This document shows positions 48,274-58,566 of a DNA stretch of 64,000 bases, one piece after another; within the stretch, counting starts at the first letter, position 1; each line of letters begins with the position of its first letter. The stretch lies in contig RCSZ01000012.1 in assembly GCA_014898425.1 (NCBI GenBank), positions 1,302,001-1,366,000 of the forward strand. The letters are read 5' to 3'. A program made the translations under genes and the position numbers. The stretch is from Botryotinia globosa (taxonomy: Eukaryota; Ascomycota; Leotiomycetes; Helotiales; Sclerotiniaceae). The notes beneath the pieces are model-generated. The model ran no database searches. It saw only the letters and a list, made by a program, of their open reading frames with translations, and was not told the origin of the DNA.

Positions 48274-48345
48274 GCTTCTGTGGTCCAATGGTTAGGATTC
48301 CACCCTTCCAAGGTGGAGGTTCGTGTTCGATTCACGGCAGTTGCA
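48274..48345 (+). tRNA. tRNA-Gly (anticodon TCC)
   Basis: A 72-nt cloverleaf folds: D stem GTCC/GGAT, anticodon stem CCACC/GGTGG with loop CTTCCAA (anticodon TCC at 48307-48309), T stem TCGTG/CACGG with loop TTCGATT, discriminator A. Box A (TGGTCCAATGG) is consensus; box B (TGTTCGATTCA) is close. The acceptor stem GCTTCTG/CAGTTGC has two adjacent T-T mismatches (positions 3-70 and 4-69). There is no intron. A T5 run at 48351-48355 could stop Pol III. Functional state is uncertain because of the mismatches. Confidence 0.8.
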
Positions 48346-48350
48346 ATTCA

Positions 48351-48355
48351 TTTTT
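48351..48355 (+). terminator. Pol III T-run after tRNA-Gly
   Basis: TTTTT five bases after the tRNA 3' end. Confidence 0.6.
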
Positions 48356-49661
48356 GCAATTTTACTCGAATTTCATTTTAATTTTTTAATTCGTCTATCT
48401 GTCTATCTGTCTCGAAAATTTGTGTCTCTTGGGGTTTTTGTGTAAATAGATTGAATAGGGATGGAGGTAAATGGACTCGAATTTTACTGTGGGTGGGGAA
48501 AGGGGAGAGCAGGCGGGCTGAGCGGCTCGGTTCGGTTCCGGCGGGATTGTGAAGGTGTGAGGATTTTATGTTTATGGTTGTGTGGGCTTTTTGGTGCTGT
48601 ATACCTAGTACTTATTTATTGGTGTTCTAATGGTTTGTGGAAAGGGGGATTGAGGATATGTTGGTGCTGATAGAGCATACATAGTTATTATATTTGTCGA
48701 GTACTAAATTATCAAAGGTAGGTACCCTTTTTGGATATTCTGGAGGATGTATATGGATAGGCAAACAGGTGTTGGTTGGTATGCTATCCTGTTTGAATAT
48801 TTATTCTAAATGGTTAATTATGATAGCATGGTATCCAAATAGAAAAAAAGGGTTATGTAGAAGTAGGTTAATTTGAGGTCAGTAAAATCTCAGTTCAGAG
48901 AGAAATCTTCCATCATCTAGTGACATGGTGATGATCACTGTTGCCTTCGATATCCCCCTCCATCTAAAGTGTGATCAAGAAAACTTTCATCGTTCGAAAA
49001 ACACAAAATCGCAATTCTGGACATCTTTTGAAATGGCATTCTATCAGATCTGGTTCTCAGGGCCCATATCGAATGATTGCACCAGATCTGTATCTTCCTT
49101 TACAAGTAAATTTTACTCCCTTTCTCAGTGGTTTTCCTGACTCTCGGAGAGAAAGGGGGAATATATCCTGAGATGGCTATTGCTGATGCTTGGAGTGATG
49201 TACATATATGTTTCTTCGATTACGAATATGGAAGTTGGTAATTCCCTATTTTGGCATCAATCAAGAATTAGTTGTTATCAATGCTGGGTAATATTATTCC
49301 ATCCATCTTTTATCGATCGAGTAAAAGTCACTGAAAAGGCTTCTTTATAGGTCTGTTGCGGTTTTGGAACTGCTTGGCTTTCCATGATTCGAAGTAGAGA
49401 ATATGGATGCTTCAACCTATCGGCCTATGCAGGATATTATATCACAAACAAATCAATCTGGACGAGCGAATTCTCAAGAAGATATTTCGCATGTATTATC
49501 TTCGTTTAAGAAGCTGTTTAGTTAAGAAAATCGATGCCCATAACAAAATTGCATGAGCGCAAAATCCTTCGATTCCGAACCAGTGCACTTTTGACTCAAT
49601 ATCCCTTTCATCCTCAACTGATATCATCTTGAAGAAACCAGATATGAAAAAGAATCTAGTA
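48356..49661. other. intergenic region
   Basis: No gene is seen; only short G/T-skewed frames (48461-48876) without motifs. Confidence 0.55.
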
Positions 49662-51896
49662 TCAATATAATTTCACACAGTTTCCCCACTCCGTAATCAT
49701 TCTCCCCACCAGCACAAATCCCCAAACAGGCGGGATAAATATCCCCAGAGGGGCAAAAGCAATCACGTACAGGAAAGTTGCCACTGGTTGAGAGTGAGAA
49801 AAAGACGCCCCGAACATTCCAAAATATAATCTGAATAGTCCTTGGACAGGATTCATAATCATCTTTTTCCAACTAACGGCTTCCATTTTTTTATCGTTCA
49901 TAAACGTTTGGTGAATTTCAGAAGTGTTATGATATATGTCGGGAAGCCCCGATATAAACAAAAGAAGAATGGCTGGAAATAAAAAGAGGATCTTGAGAAG
50001 CTCAAGGGTACTAAGCAAAGGAAGACAGAATCAATATAGGCCGCTAGCAAGCCATGTCATCATGATACCTCTTTCAGTTACGAAACTCTCACCAGAGTGG
50101 AATTTCGTCAATCCCGCCACTAACCCAAAGAGAAGACCTAAAACAAAATGCCGATACTGATTCTACCAGTATAGCCCATCCTATTCGTCTGCTTGTTCTT
50201 GTTATAGTTGGTGAGTAAAGAAGCTCTTCGAGCTCGGCGATTGATGCAGCAGTCGCAGTAGATCCTGCCGGCAGTTTGAGTAGTGTACGCACATTGGAAA
50301 TAGATGCGGCTGAGTTATTCTCTCCAATATCAGTGATTGGCGATATTTCTCTGAGTTGGGTCGCGTTAGACTCTTCTTCATTGATTCTAGGGCTAGCGAG
50401 GTCATCGCGGCGGAGAAATCGATGGCAACTTAGATGGTAGATTAAAGCCAATCGAACTGGAGCAAACTCTGCATAGTCACCCGAGCTCATTGGAATAATC
50501 TGATCCTTCAACGCAAGATTGTACAGAAGCACGGTTCTCGTTTGATGTATGAATCGGGGAGTTTGTAACATTTAAGCCTCATCCTATTTTCCTTCATGTT
50601 CTGCAACATGGCGAAAAAGGTACTTTTCTTCTGACCCCGAGCAGATGAAAGATTCTCCAAAACCCGGTGAATAGTATGAAAAAGGCTTTTTCCTGGTAAT
50701 AGCCTTGGTGCACGAGGAATTTGGATTTGGTACTCATTTGCTGAACCTACTGACTTGGCTAGGATGTCCGGATTAGACTGCGTACGGAATTGATCGACGA
50801 TGAAATCATTTTGTACTACCGGCTTCTCATTACTACCAGCAAGGTTGTATCAGCTGGATTTACAGGCTGGTTTGCCTGCATCGCGCTCGTTTCAGATTTG
50901 TTTGCGGAGGGAATAGTACCAGCATCGAGTTGAGAAATGACTTCCAGGTGTATCATTTTTGCATCTTTAGCGGATAGCTTCTTCTTTGCCTTACCTGCAA
51001 TGATTAGATCAAAAAAATAAATGACTGTACTGAAGATATGCATCCTGGTAGCCGTTGCATGAAGTTTAACTGAGGAATTTCGAATGTCCTCTTTTGTAAG
51101 ACCACTCCATGCTGGATTCTCAACCTGCATCCCATCTTCTGGTAAGAATGTAATCATTTGGGCTATCTCGCCTTCAAATCTTCCACCCATATTTTCTGCC
51201 TCAACCATGGTCTCGCTGCGTATCATGTAGAAGCAAGAATAGTCTGGAGAGACCATATTGGAGATTAGGTTAACAAGTGTCATAGCAAGATAGGGTATGA
51301 TGCGTACCATGTACTCGCGACAATCGTAAGTTTCCGTGCGATCCGGCCCAGACCGAATCGAAGTGTAACCACGAGGATGATTATTCGCGGGCATATGAAG
51401 GAAGATATGTTATCATGTTTGCTTTTATGGGTTGAGATGAGTCGTGCCCAAATTGCCCCTCAGGATCCGTATTCTCCGCGTCTCTATCATCTTCAAGCAC
51501 TACTCCCACAGAAAATTTCTGACCCGGCTTAGGTCTCTAGTGAGGTGCTCCAACAACCATACATAACGCCCCGGCTCTGCATGCCTTTTCGAGCTCATTT
51601 CGAGCTAATATCGGTAGTCGAAAGATAGCGTTGAGCGCTCGCCGGGGACCAGACATCGGAAAAAACAATGCCAGAAGAGCATTACGGCCCTGAAGAAGGG
51701 AGTCATCTCCAGGTCTTGATTTGACAGTTGCTGCATGGGCTAAATAATTTGTGGCAAAGAAAATGATAACAGCAGCAACTGAAGACCAATAGTCCCTGGT
51801 AATAGGAAGGCACAAGATATGGCCATTGCCATGTTGAGTTGTGCTATTTATGGTGATATTTGTTAAAGGACGATCGGGAAGAATGGAGCTCATCAT
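49662..51896 (-). pseudogene. broken multi-pass membrane protein gene
   Basis: A single protein can be followed on the minus strand through several frames. It starts at 51896 (LPITRDYWSS, then a hydrophobic ATNYLAHAATV block, RNALLALFFPMSG, RAGALCMVV). A TAG at 51537 interrupts the frame, which then reads on with RPKPGQKFSVGVV. Near 51390 the frame shifts to a segment with YMVRIIPYLAMTLVNLISN and SPDYSCFYMIRSE. Near 50830 it shifts again, and near 50560 once more, to TRTVLLYNLALKDQIIPM. A normal-looking intron (about 50035-50095) then joins IDEIPL to LLKILFLFPAILLLFISGLPDIYHN. The order and motifs fit a fungal family of large membrane proteins of unknown function. The stop and shifts suggest decay; some shifts could hide undetected introns. 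Confidence 0.6.
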
Positions 51897-52011
51897 GGGA
51901 TTGAATTAGACGTTCAAGGTAAACACACATTGCACTAGCATTGCGAAGAACTTTGATAGCTCTATATATAATTTGGGCAATTCTCAGCCTCACAGAACAT
52001 CTTGTCCCGTG

Positions 52012-52338
52012 TTATATCGAGCGGCTAAAGTAGCCAACATGTGTACATCTCTGAACGCCGATATATACTGCAAACCAACCATACACCGATAGATCTGGTG
52101 AGTTAGAAAGATTTCTTCCAGCATCAACAACCAACCAAATATTAAGGATTAAAATAGGCTTCTTCCGTGGAAGAGGCTGAGTTCGCCTCAAACTTAATCT
52201 TCTTCTATACCAGAATATAAGCCTGTTATCACTGAACAGAGTACCTCCGCACATTTGAAGTGGTGTGCAGAACTTCCGACCTCGAGCCTTCTTTATTAGA
52301 GAAGTAAACTCACAGATAATCTTCGTATCAACTGACAC
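52012..52338 (-). pseudogene. fragment possibly related to the neighbouring membrane protein gene
   Basis: A 108-codon frame (CGGTLFSDN, FWYRRRLSLRRTQPLPRK, then the hydrophobic LILNIWLVVDAGRNLS and YGWFAVYIGVQ) lies just upstream of and on the same strand as the broken membrane protein. It has a Trp/Arg-rich hydrophobic style similar to that protein and could be its N-terminal part or another relic. It begins without a signal peptide. Evidence is weak. Confidence 0.3.
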
Positions 52339-53128
52339 ACTCGAGTCACAATGTGGCTGATCTAGGTTGAGATGAATATACCGGCTGAATGCTCGTTATG
52401 CAGTATTCCATAGAAACGTTTGAACAGCTTAATCATGATGCAGCAGTAGTGTAGCTAGTCATCTCAAACATGAGATCGCAAGAAAATGTTTAGGGTTATG
52501 TCGAGTTAAGTGAGCGGGCGAGGCGGGGTGAGAAGGCTCGAGGGTCTCGAGGGTCTTGTGGGATCACGTAATATCGGGCTAAACATCCTTCCAATGCCGA
52601 TGCTATGTAGCTTGTTAACCTCACCTGGGCACGCAGCAAAAATCATCGGCATCATCGAAACGAAAACTCCCGACATGTCTATTCCTCGATTGCCATCTGA
52701 AGTGAGACGGCGGTAGAAAGAAAGCTATCGAGACTATACTACTGGTCAATCTTAGCATGCGAGATGCTTGTTTTATCTCTGGTCTCGAAAATACGGGATA
52801 CACATAATGTCATGTCGAGAAGTAGGTCGTGTTGCACCATCTACACGGTGACAATAGACCCCGATTGTGTGACCTTGTGTCTATTGAGCATTCCATATGT
52901 GAATCTGATTGAATCTTGTTAAAGGTAGACACAAAGGTCCCGAAGTGGCAGATATAAATATATATCCCAAGACGTTCTCTTTGGCTCTTGTTCTCATTCT
53001 TCTCTGTCTTCCTATTAACTAGCTAGTATCAAACAAGCAAGGTGGAATAACCCCGCATTTGGTATACGATCTCAAGATACCTCTCCCTTCACACTCAGGT
53101 TCGCATCAATTATCGACCTCATCTCAAT
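52339..53128. other. intergenic, promoter of the FAD monooxygenase
   Basis: No gene is seen except the TATA element listed separately. A tandem CGAGGGTCT appears at 52539-52556. Confidence 0.5.
52953..52964 (+). promoter_or_regulatory. TATA box of the FAD monooxygenase gene
   Basis: TATAAATATATA about 165 bp upstream of the start codon at 53129. Confidence 0.5.
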
Positions 53129-54793
53129 ATGCGATCAACTGCAGTTCTCATCGTCGGCGCAGGTCCTACCGGCCTCACTTTGGCCCTTGAACTTTCTCTT
53201 CAGAAAATCCCATTTATCTTAATCGATCCTCTCTTCACCCAGTCCCCTAATTCTCGCGCTCTCGTCCTTCACACACGTTCCGTGGAACTTTTCTCTCGAC
53301 ATTCCTCTCTCGTATCGAATCTCCTCCCTCTCTGTAAACAAAATATCGGCTTAAGTTTCTATGTCAACAAGAAGAATGTATTCGAAATGGATCTCACCCG
53401 GGAGAACATGGGTGTACTCGACACAGAGTATTCAGGACCTTATTTTCTCAGCCAGGGCGAGACAGAATCATGTCTTGAAAAGCAATTAGAAGAATATGGA
53501 GGCAAAGTGGAGAGGGGAACAAAAGCCATGTCCATTGTTCAGGATAATACTGGTGTTTCAGTTCGGGTTAAACAGGTAAGGCAAGATGGCTATGAAGAAT
53601 CTGACGAGGAAGAGATTCGCTGTCAATACATTGTTGGATGTGACGGATCCCATTCAATGGTTCGGAAATCGGCCGATTTGAAATTCGAAGGCTCTGCATA
53701 CCAATCGGATTTCATACTGGCAGACGTGAAGCTAAAATGGGAGTATGCCTCGGATCGATTGACGTTGTTCATGGGAAATGAATTCATGATGTGTTTACCA
53801 CTCAAAGATGGAGTACACCGACTTGTATTAAATGTGCCTAATTCTAAGAAAGATGAGTCGATTTACGGGGAGGCCAAAGATGACGTACCTACTCTTAAAG
53901 AGTTTGAAGAAGCTTTCAAAAGACTTGCTAAGGGGGATATTGAACTCGAGAATCCTCCTATATGGATTACAAGATTTAAACTTCACCATAGGCTTGCCGA
54001 TTCCTTTCGCAATGGTCGTATATTCATCGCTGGAGATGCAGCGCACATCCATTCGCCGGCTGGTGGTCAGGGGATGAACACAGGTATCCAGGATGCCATC
54101 AATCTCGGCTGGAAACTCGGCGCTGTTCTTCGGAACCAAAGGAAAGAAAGCTTTCTCGACTCCTACAGTATTGAACGACGTCGCGTGGGCGTCAATCTCC
54201 TGAAAGGTACAGACCAGGTCTTCGAATTCATGGCCACAACCAATCCCATTTATCTCTATCTACGCAACACTCTCTTCCCATGGATGGCTCCGATTGCTTT
54301 TAAAAAGGGTACAAATCGCGCCAGGAGATATCGATTTATCACTCAACTGGGAATACGATATCGACATTCGTCTGTTTGTAAAACTGCCAGTGCATATTAT
54401 GGCCCCAGAAGAGGAGGTGATCGCGCACCTGATGGGAAAATAGTGTTACCTGATACTCAAGAGCAGACGAATCTATACTCGTTATTCAAGGGGCCAACGC
54501 ATCATTTGTTACTATTTTCAGGATTGGGGAGAGAGTCAATGGATGCTCAGGATTTATTAGAGACGATTGGAACAGACTTTCCGGAAAAGGAACAAAGTTG
54601 GTTGAGGATCCATAGGATTGTGGGTGGAGACAAAAAAGGAGGAGAGGGGATTTATGATGAAGCAGGCATTCTACATGAGAGGTATGGGTTTGTAAATGAA
54701 CCGGGTTACGTTTGTGTTAGGCCTGATGCTTATATTGAGTATATTGGGACAATGAAGGGACTAGCAGAATGGAAAGCAAGTTTGCTTTTATAA
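53129..54793 (+). CDS. PHBH-type FAD-dependent aromatic monooxygenase
   Basis: A single exon, 554 residues. FAD-binding GAGPTG at 10-15, DPLFTQSPNSRALVLHTRSVELF, the dinucleotide motif CDGSHSMVRK (about 170-179), and FIAGDAAHIHSPAGGQGMNTGIQDAINLGWKL (about 299-330), which is the second FAD ribityl motif of the PF01494 group. The C-terminal part (about 400-554) has the thioredoxin-like fold seen in phenol hydroxylase relatives (FKGPTHHLLLFSG; GYVCVRPDAYIEYIG). By family it inserts oxygen into an aromatic or polyketide ring using NAD(P)H. No signal peptide, so it is probably cytosolic. The substrate is unknown; it could act in aromatic catabolism or secondary metabolism. No polyketide synthase is in the window. 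Confidence 0.88.
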   Translation: MRSTAVLIVGAGPTGLTLALELSLQKIPFILIDPLFTQSPNSRALVLHTRSVELFSRHSSLVSNLLPLCKQNIGLSFYVNKKNVFEMDLTRENMGVLDTEYSGPYFLSQGETESCLEKQLEEYGGKVERGTKAMSIVQDNTGVSVRVKQVRQDGYEESDEEEIRCQYIVGCDGSHSMVRKSADLKFEGSAYQSDFILADVKLKWEYASDRLTLFMGNEFMMCLPLKDGVHRLVLNVPNSKKDESIYGEAKDDVPTLKEFEEAFKRLAKGDIELENPPIWITRFKLHHRLADSFRNGRIFIAGDAAHIHSPAGGQGMNTGIQDAINLGWKLGAVLRNQRKESFLDSYSIERRRVGVNLLKGTDQVFEFMATTNPIYLYLRNTLFPWMAPIAFKKGTNRARRYRFITQLGIRYRHSSVCKTASAYYGPRRGGDRAPDGKIVLPDTQEQTNLYSLFKGPTHHLLLFSGLGRESMDAQDLLETIGTDFPEKEQSWLRIHRIVGGDKKGGEGIYDEAGILHERYGFVNEPGYVCVRPDAYIEYIGTMKGLAEWKASLLL

Positions 54794-55559
54794 AGAGAGA
54801 ATGAATATGATGTTGGGATAGTTGGAAGTTTGTAGGATTTAGTTATGGATTTGGATCTTGGTCGAAATAGCTCTGCGGAGTATTGATGAGAAGCGCTGCG
54901 GTTTTGGATGGGATGGGATGGAATATTGGGTACTAGTAATGTTTGAATGTATTAATTGGGAATACCTCACTCACCAACTCGATACGATAGAATACGGTGA
55001 CTGTCGTGGTCGTATTGTATATATGAGAATCTACTTTATGTTATTTTCTCTACCTCTGCGCAGCTTGCTGCTTGTTTGTGCATGGATATGAATTTGTATA
55101 CATGTTGATACTGACCCCTGATATGATCGTTGATGTTGATGTCGATATTAGTATTGCTATTGATTTTAGTGACCTTCTAACCCAACCAAACTAGATATCG
55201 TAAAATATTCTTGGACCAACTGAGTTTATTCTTGAGGACGATGGATAGAACTCGACTCTCGACTATCGACCATGGTCTCATGGAATTCAAATTCGCTTCT
55301 CGTTTTGTGGGATTTGATTTCAATTGTAGGTATTGATTAGGATTTTAAATTTTAGATTCTGATTTCTAGAATCTGATTTCTGGGGTTTAGATTCAAGATT
55401 CTGTGTTGATCGATATTCATGATATCTGTAATTATATCTGCGTGAATAGATATTCATGATATCCATGCTCAGAAGTCAAGAAGTCAACAACTCATTTTTT
55501 CTTTTCATTTCTTTTTCAACTCCAAGTCTGGATGTAGTATTTTTTTGATATTTGATGGT

Positions 55560-55760
55560 TTTTATAAAGTTTATATTTATGTATTTATTTATATATTACT
55601 AAGTAATATCTACTTGGATATAAATATAAATATATATAAATATGATATATATCTAGGTATATAGATATGATATATAAGTAATACTAAATAAATAGATGTT
55701 ATATATTTTCTTATTATATATATGTATAAAAGTAATATATAAATGTAATAAATCAATATC
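55560..55760. repeat. AT-rich low-complexity tract
   Basis: Irregular TATAT, ATAAATA and TATATATA runs, with almost no G or C. Confidence 0.8.
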
Positions 55761-55804
55761 TACTAATCATCTAGATAATAGGGTTTTGTATATATGAGAT
55801 TATT

Positions 55805-55850
55805 GAGATGGGTTTGGATATAGATGAGATGAGTATAGATGAGATGAGTA
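55805..55850. repeat. minisatellite block A (15-bp TATAGATGAGATGAG units)
   Basis: Two to three diverged units that match block B at 56016-56128, including the shared GATGGGTTTGGATAT edge. Confidence 0.7.
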
Positions 55851-56015
55851 TTGTCGGGACAGTGATCATGTGACCGCACTAGCGCTTGCGCTAGTGCCTC
55901 GGCACTATAGTATGAACGTTTGGTAGCCCTAGCTTTTAGAACCTCAAGCAATATTACAACAGTGTGAATCATAGTACTATATTGTCTTCACCATCCCCAT
56001 GGTGATACCAACAAG
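55850..56015. mobile_element. candidate small palindromic insertion inside a minisatellite
   Basis: About 165 bp of non-repeat sequence sits between two blocks of the same minisatellite and is bordered by TAT on both sides, so a TA-type duplication is possible. The outer ends TTGTCGG and, on the other strand, TTGTTGG are similar. Inside are two overlapping perfect palindromes (55876-55906). It could be a MITE-like remnant. The terminal repeats are too weak to be sure. Confidence 0.35.
55876..55906. repeat. two overlapping perfect palindromes
   Basis: GCACTAGCGC TT GCGCTAGTGC (55876-55897) overlaps TAGTGCC TC GGCACTA (55892-55907). The middle TAGTGC can pair with either flank, so alternative hairpins are possible. 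Confidence 0.6.
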
Positions 56016-56128
56016 TATAGATGAGATGGGTATAGATGAGATGAGTATAGATGAGATGAGTATAGATGAGATGGGTGTAGATGAGATGAGTATGGATGAG
56101 ATGAGTATGGATGAGATGGGTTTGGATA
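56016..56128. repeat. minisatellite block B (15-bp units)
   Basis: About seven 15-bp TATAGATGAGATGAG-type units, with TATGG and TGTAG variants in later units. Confidence 0.85.
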
Positions 56129-56212
56129 TTAGCATTGGTATTTATATTGATATTGATATTAATAATCCTCTTTTCGATTTAAATCAAAAGAATATCTAGA
56201 ATCTAGCTGACT

Positions 56213-56214
56213 AG

Positions 56215-56260
<46 letters not shown>
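56213..56260. repeat. (TA)n(AG)n compound microsatellite
   Basis: About eight TA units followed by sixteen AG units. Confidence 0.9.
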
Positions 56261-56264
<4 letters not shown>

Positions 56265-56502
56265 TTCATTTACTATATATCTATTCAATATATCATATTA
56301 TATCACATATGATATATATATATGAAGATGTATACCGTATATATATATATTCTCTATACCCAATAATAACTCAACTTAACTCAACTCGCTATTTATTGAT
56401 TTATTCATTCATTCATTCATTCATAGGGATATAAGCTACTTCAAAGTCATAATCCACACATACACAAACCCCCTCGATTAGAAATTACATCCCTGTCTTC
56501 TT

Positions 56503-56567
56503 CCCATCTCCCTCCCATCTCCCTCCCATCTCCCTCCCATCTCCCTCCCATCTCCCTCCCATCCCCA
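56503..56567. repeat. 11-bp minisatellite (CCCATCTCCCT)
   Basis: About six near-perfect tandem units. Confidence 0.85.
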
Positions 56568-57168
56568 AATAATCGATAAATTCCTACGAGTGAACCCCTC
56601 AATACAAAACCCACCCATCCACCTGCTCCTATTTCACGAGTTCTTTGTGTGTGTGCATTTTCAACTGCCAATTTTGAATTTAAAATTGAATATGAATTTG
56701 TATGTGAATTTGAATATGAATATGATTATATGAATCCATGCCCATCCGTCCATCCGCCAGCCCCACCATCGCCCGCCCGCCCGTCCATGCAATGCAATGC
56801 AATATGATATCCGTGATTCTTTTGTTGTGATTTTGTTCTGGGGTGAGAAGAGAGAGGAGAGGAGAGGAGAAGAGACTCCCATGATATATGACATGTAATG
56901 CAAGGGTTTTGCTTTTGTTATATTGGAGTATCGGAGTATTTGCTGCGTTGCGTTACGTCGTGTTGAAATGTGAAATTTCGAAATGCTGACATCTGATGTT
57001 GCGTGAAGTTGTAAATAAAGTGATATATGCAATATTCCCATCCAATTGCAAGAACTTTTCCTGCGCTTTTGTGTGCGTCTGCCGTAAATCGTTGAAAATC
57101 GTAAGTGACTCTGTAGATCTAATACACATCACCCCAATCGTTCTCGAAGTTTCAAAGTCGAGATTCTT

Positions 57169-58566
57169 TCATGCGAGCCACGTTTCTTCCTTTCTTGCCG
57201 GTGTGGCTTCGCCCGATGCACCCAAACCTCCGCCTATAGTCAATCCATCATCGTCTTCATCTTCTTCCTCATAGCTTGCATTATCATCGGTTCCTCCATT
57301 CGTGACCTCGTTGTGCGTATATGTCCTATCATCGAAATTATCCTCCACCATCCATGTCAATCCATTGGCGGCTTCTTCCAGCGGGAAAACTTCCCGAGCG
57401 TATTCCTCCAATCCCCGATAACCTTCCCATAATTTCATCGCTTCTTCCGGTACCTGGTCCTCTAATTCCTGCTCGGCAAAATATGGAGGTTGGCGTCTTG
57501 GATCCGAGCGTCCTAGCGAATACATCTGTTCCAATGCGACCAGTTGATCTTTATATCCTCTTGGAATCTTAACTCGCACTTCAATAATAGGATTGTGCTT
57601 ATATTTTACTGGACGACCGACACCGCGGGAGAAGGCGGCGCAAGCTTGTTTGGGAGAGAGAAACTCATAAGCGAGAGGTATGCGACGAGGATTCGAGGAA
57701 GACGCTGGTGGTCCATCCTTGAATACCTGTAAAACTGCGGGTCCAACATCATGTTCGGCGTCTAGCCATGGTAGAGGTACATCTGGATGAAAAGGAGCTT
57801 GCCACTCAAAGGAACCGTCGGGCTGGAGGGCCATGCAAAATAATGGGTAGGGTAGCGATGTGAAGTTGTTGTTGTAAATTCCGGTGTAGAGGAATGTTGA
57901 TCGAAGAGAAGGGAGCTTGGTTCGGATATATGTTTCGACGGCGTATTTCTCGGACCAGAGAGGTAACGATGGCCATGAAGAGGAGACGACGGAGTGATTG
58001 GGCATGGAAGAATAAATGTAGTGCTCTATACCAACAGCGGCAGCTGCATCAGCCAAAGCGCAACCAATAGCATATTCATCACCCCAGAATGTAGTATTGA
58101 TAAATGCTAATTGCGCCCCATGGAAAAGGTCTCGAATGAGTGCATCATTTAGTTTGGTAGTCTCGGGGTCTAATGTTGGCGACGATGAAGAAGATCGTTT
58201 GATGAATAGGTCGCCTACCAGGACAGTAACATTTGGAAGTGAAGATATTTCAGATGCTACTATCCCATCAAGATTTCGTAATTGAGCTCGTACATTATAG
58301 CCCACTGCACTAGCAACGCGGATAAATGATGCAGCCTGTCGTCCGGAGGAATTGACGACAGCGATAGTTTTTGATGGAGTGGTCATGGATCGTTTGGATG
58401 GACGATCTGAGAGAGTTGGACGAGGAGGATTATAAAAAGAGAAATTATCAAGAGGGGAACTTTCGGGATACGAAGTGCAAGGTGCGTGTTTGCGATTTAT
58501 GGGTTGTGGTGGTTCCGAAGGTCGAGGTCGGATGGCGAGGGTAGCCCTCGGCGTTGCTGAGGGCAT
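57169..58566 (-). CDS. nmr1: nitrogen metabolite repression regulator NmrA/NMR1
   Basis: A single exon; 465 residues from 58566, or 405 from the Met at 58386. From that Met: TPSKTIAVVNSSGRQAASFIRVA, the non-canonical dinucleotide motif of NmrA (NxxGRQxxS), then VRAQLRNLDGIVA, DLFHGAQLAFINTTFWGDE, AAAVGIEHYIYSSMPNHS, TFLYTGIYNNNFTSLPYPLF and PLPWLDAEHDVGPAVLQVFKDGP, ending with EEYAREVFPLEEAANGLTWMV, all diagnostic of Neurospora NMR and Aspergillus NmrA. By family it binds NAD+ and the C-terminal tail of the GATA activator AreA/NIT2, blocking nitrogen catabolic genes under good nitrogen supply. It acts in nucleus and cytosol. The N-terminal 60 residues are Pro/Ser-rich and could be translated or untranslated. 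The tail is acidic (EEEDEDDD). Confidence 0.9.
   Translation of the reverse strand: MPSATPRATLAIRPRPSEPPQPINRKHAPCTSYPESSPLDNFSFYNPPRPTLSDRPSKRSMTTPSKTIAVVNSSGRQAASFIRVASAVGYNVRAQLRNLDGIVASEISSLPNVTVLVGDLFIKRSSSSSPTLDPETTKLNDALIRDLFHGAQLAFINTTFWGDEYAIGCALADAAAAVGIEHYIYSSMPNHSVVSSSWPSLPLWSEKYAVETYIRTKLPSLRSTFLYTGIYNNNFTSLPYPLFCMALQPDGSFEWQAPFHPDVPLPWLDAEHDVGPAVLQVFKDGPPASSSNPRRIPLAYEFLSPKQACAAFSRGVGRPVKYKHNPIIEVRVKIPRGYKDQLVALEQMYSLGRSDPRRQPPYFAEQELEDQVPEEAMKLWEGYRGLEEYAREVFPLEEAANGLTWMVEDNFDDRTYTHNEVTNGGTDDNASYEEEDEDDDGLTIGGGLGASGEATPARKEETWLA

Larger units (their letters stand above)
54794..57168. other. AT-rich intergenic region with many repeats
   Basis: No gene is seen. From 55500 to 56600 the DNA is low-complexity: TA-rich tracts (55560-55760), GATGAG-type minisatellites split by a palindromic segment (55805-56128), (TA)n(AG)n (56213-56260) and an 11-bp CT-rich minisatellite (56503-56567). 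The open frames here are repeat artefacts. Confidence 0.7.

Noticed and set aside
53129..54793. Secondary-metabolite gene cluster around the FAD monooxygenase
   Set aside because: No synthase, transporter or cluster regulator lies near it; one oxidase is not enough to call a cluster.
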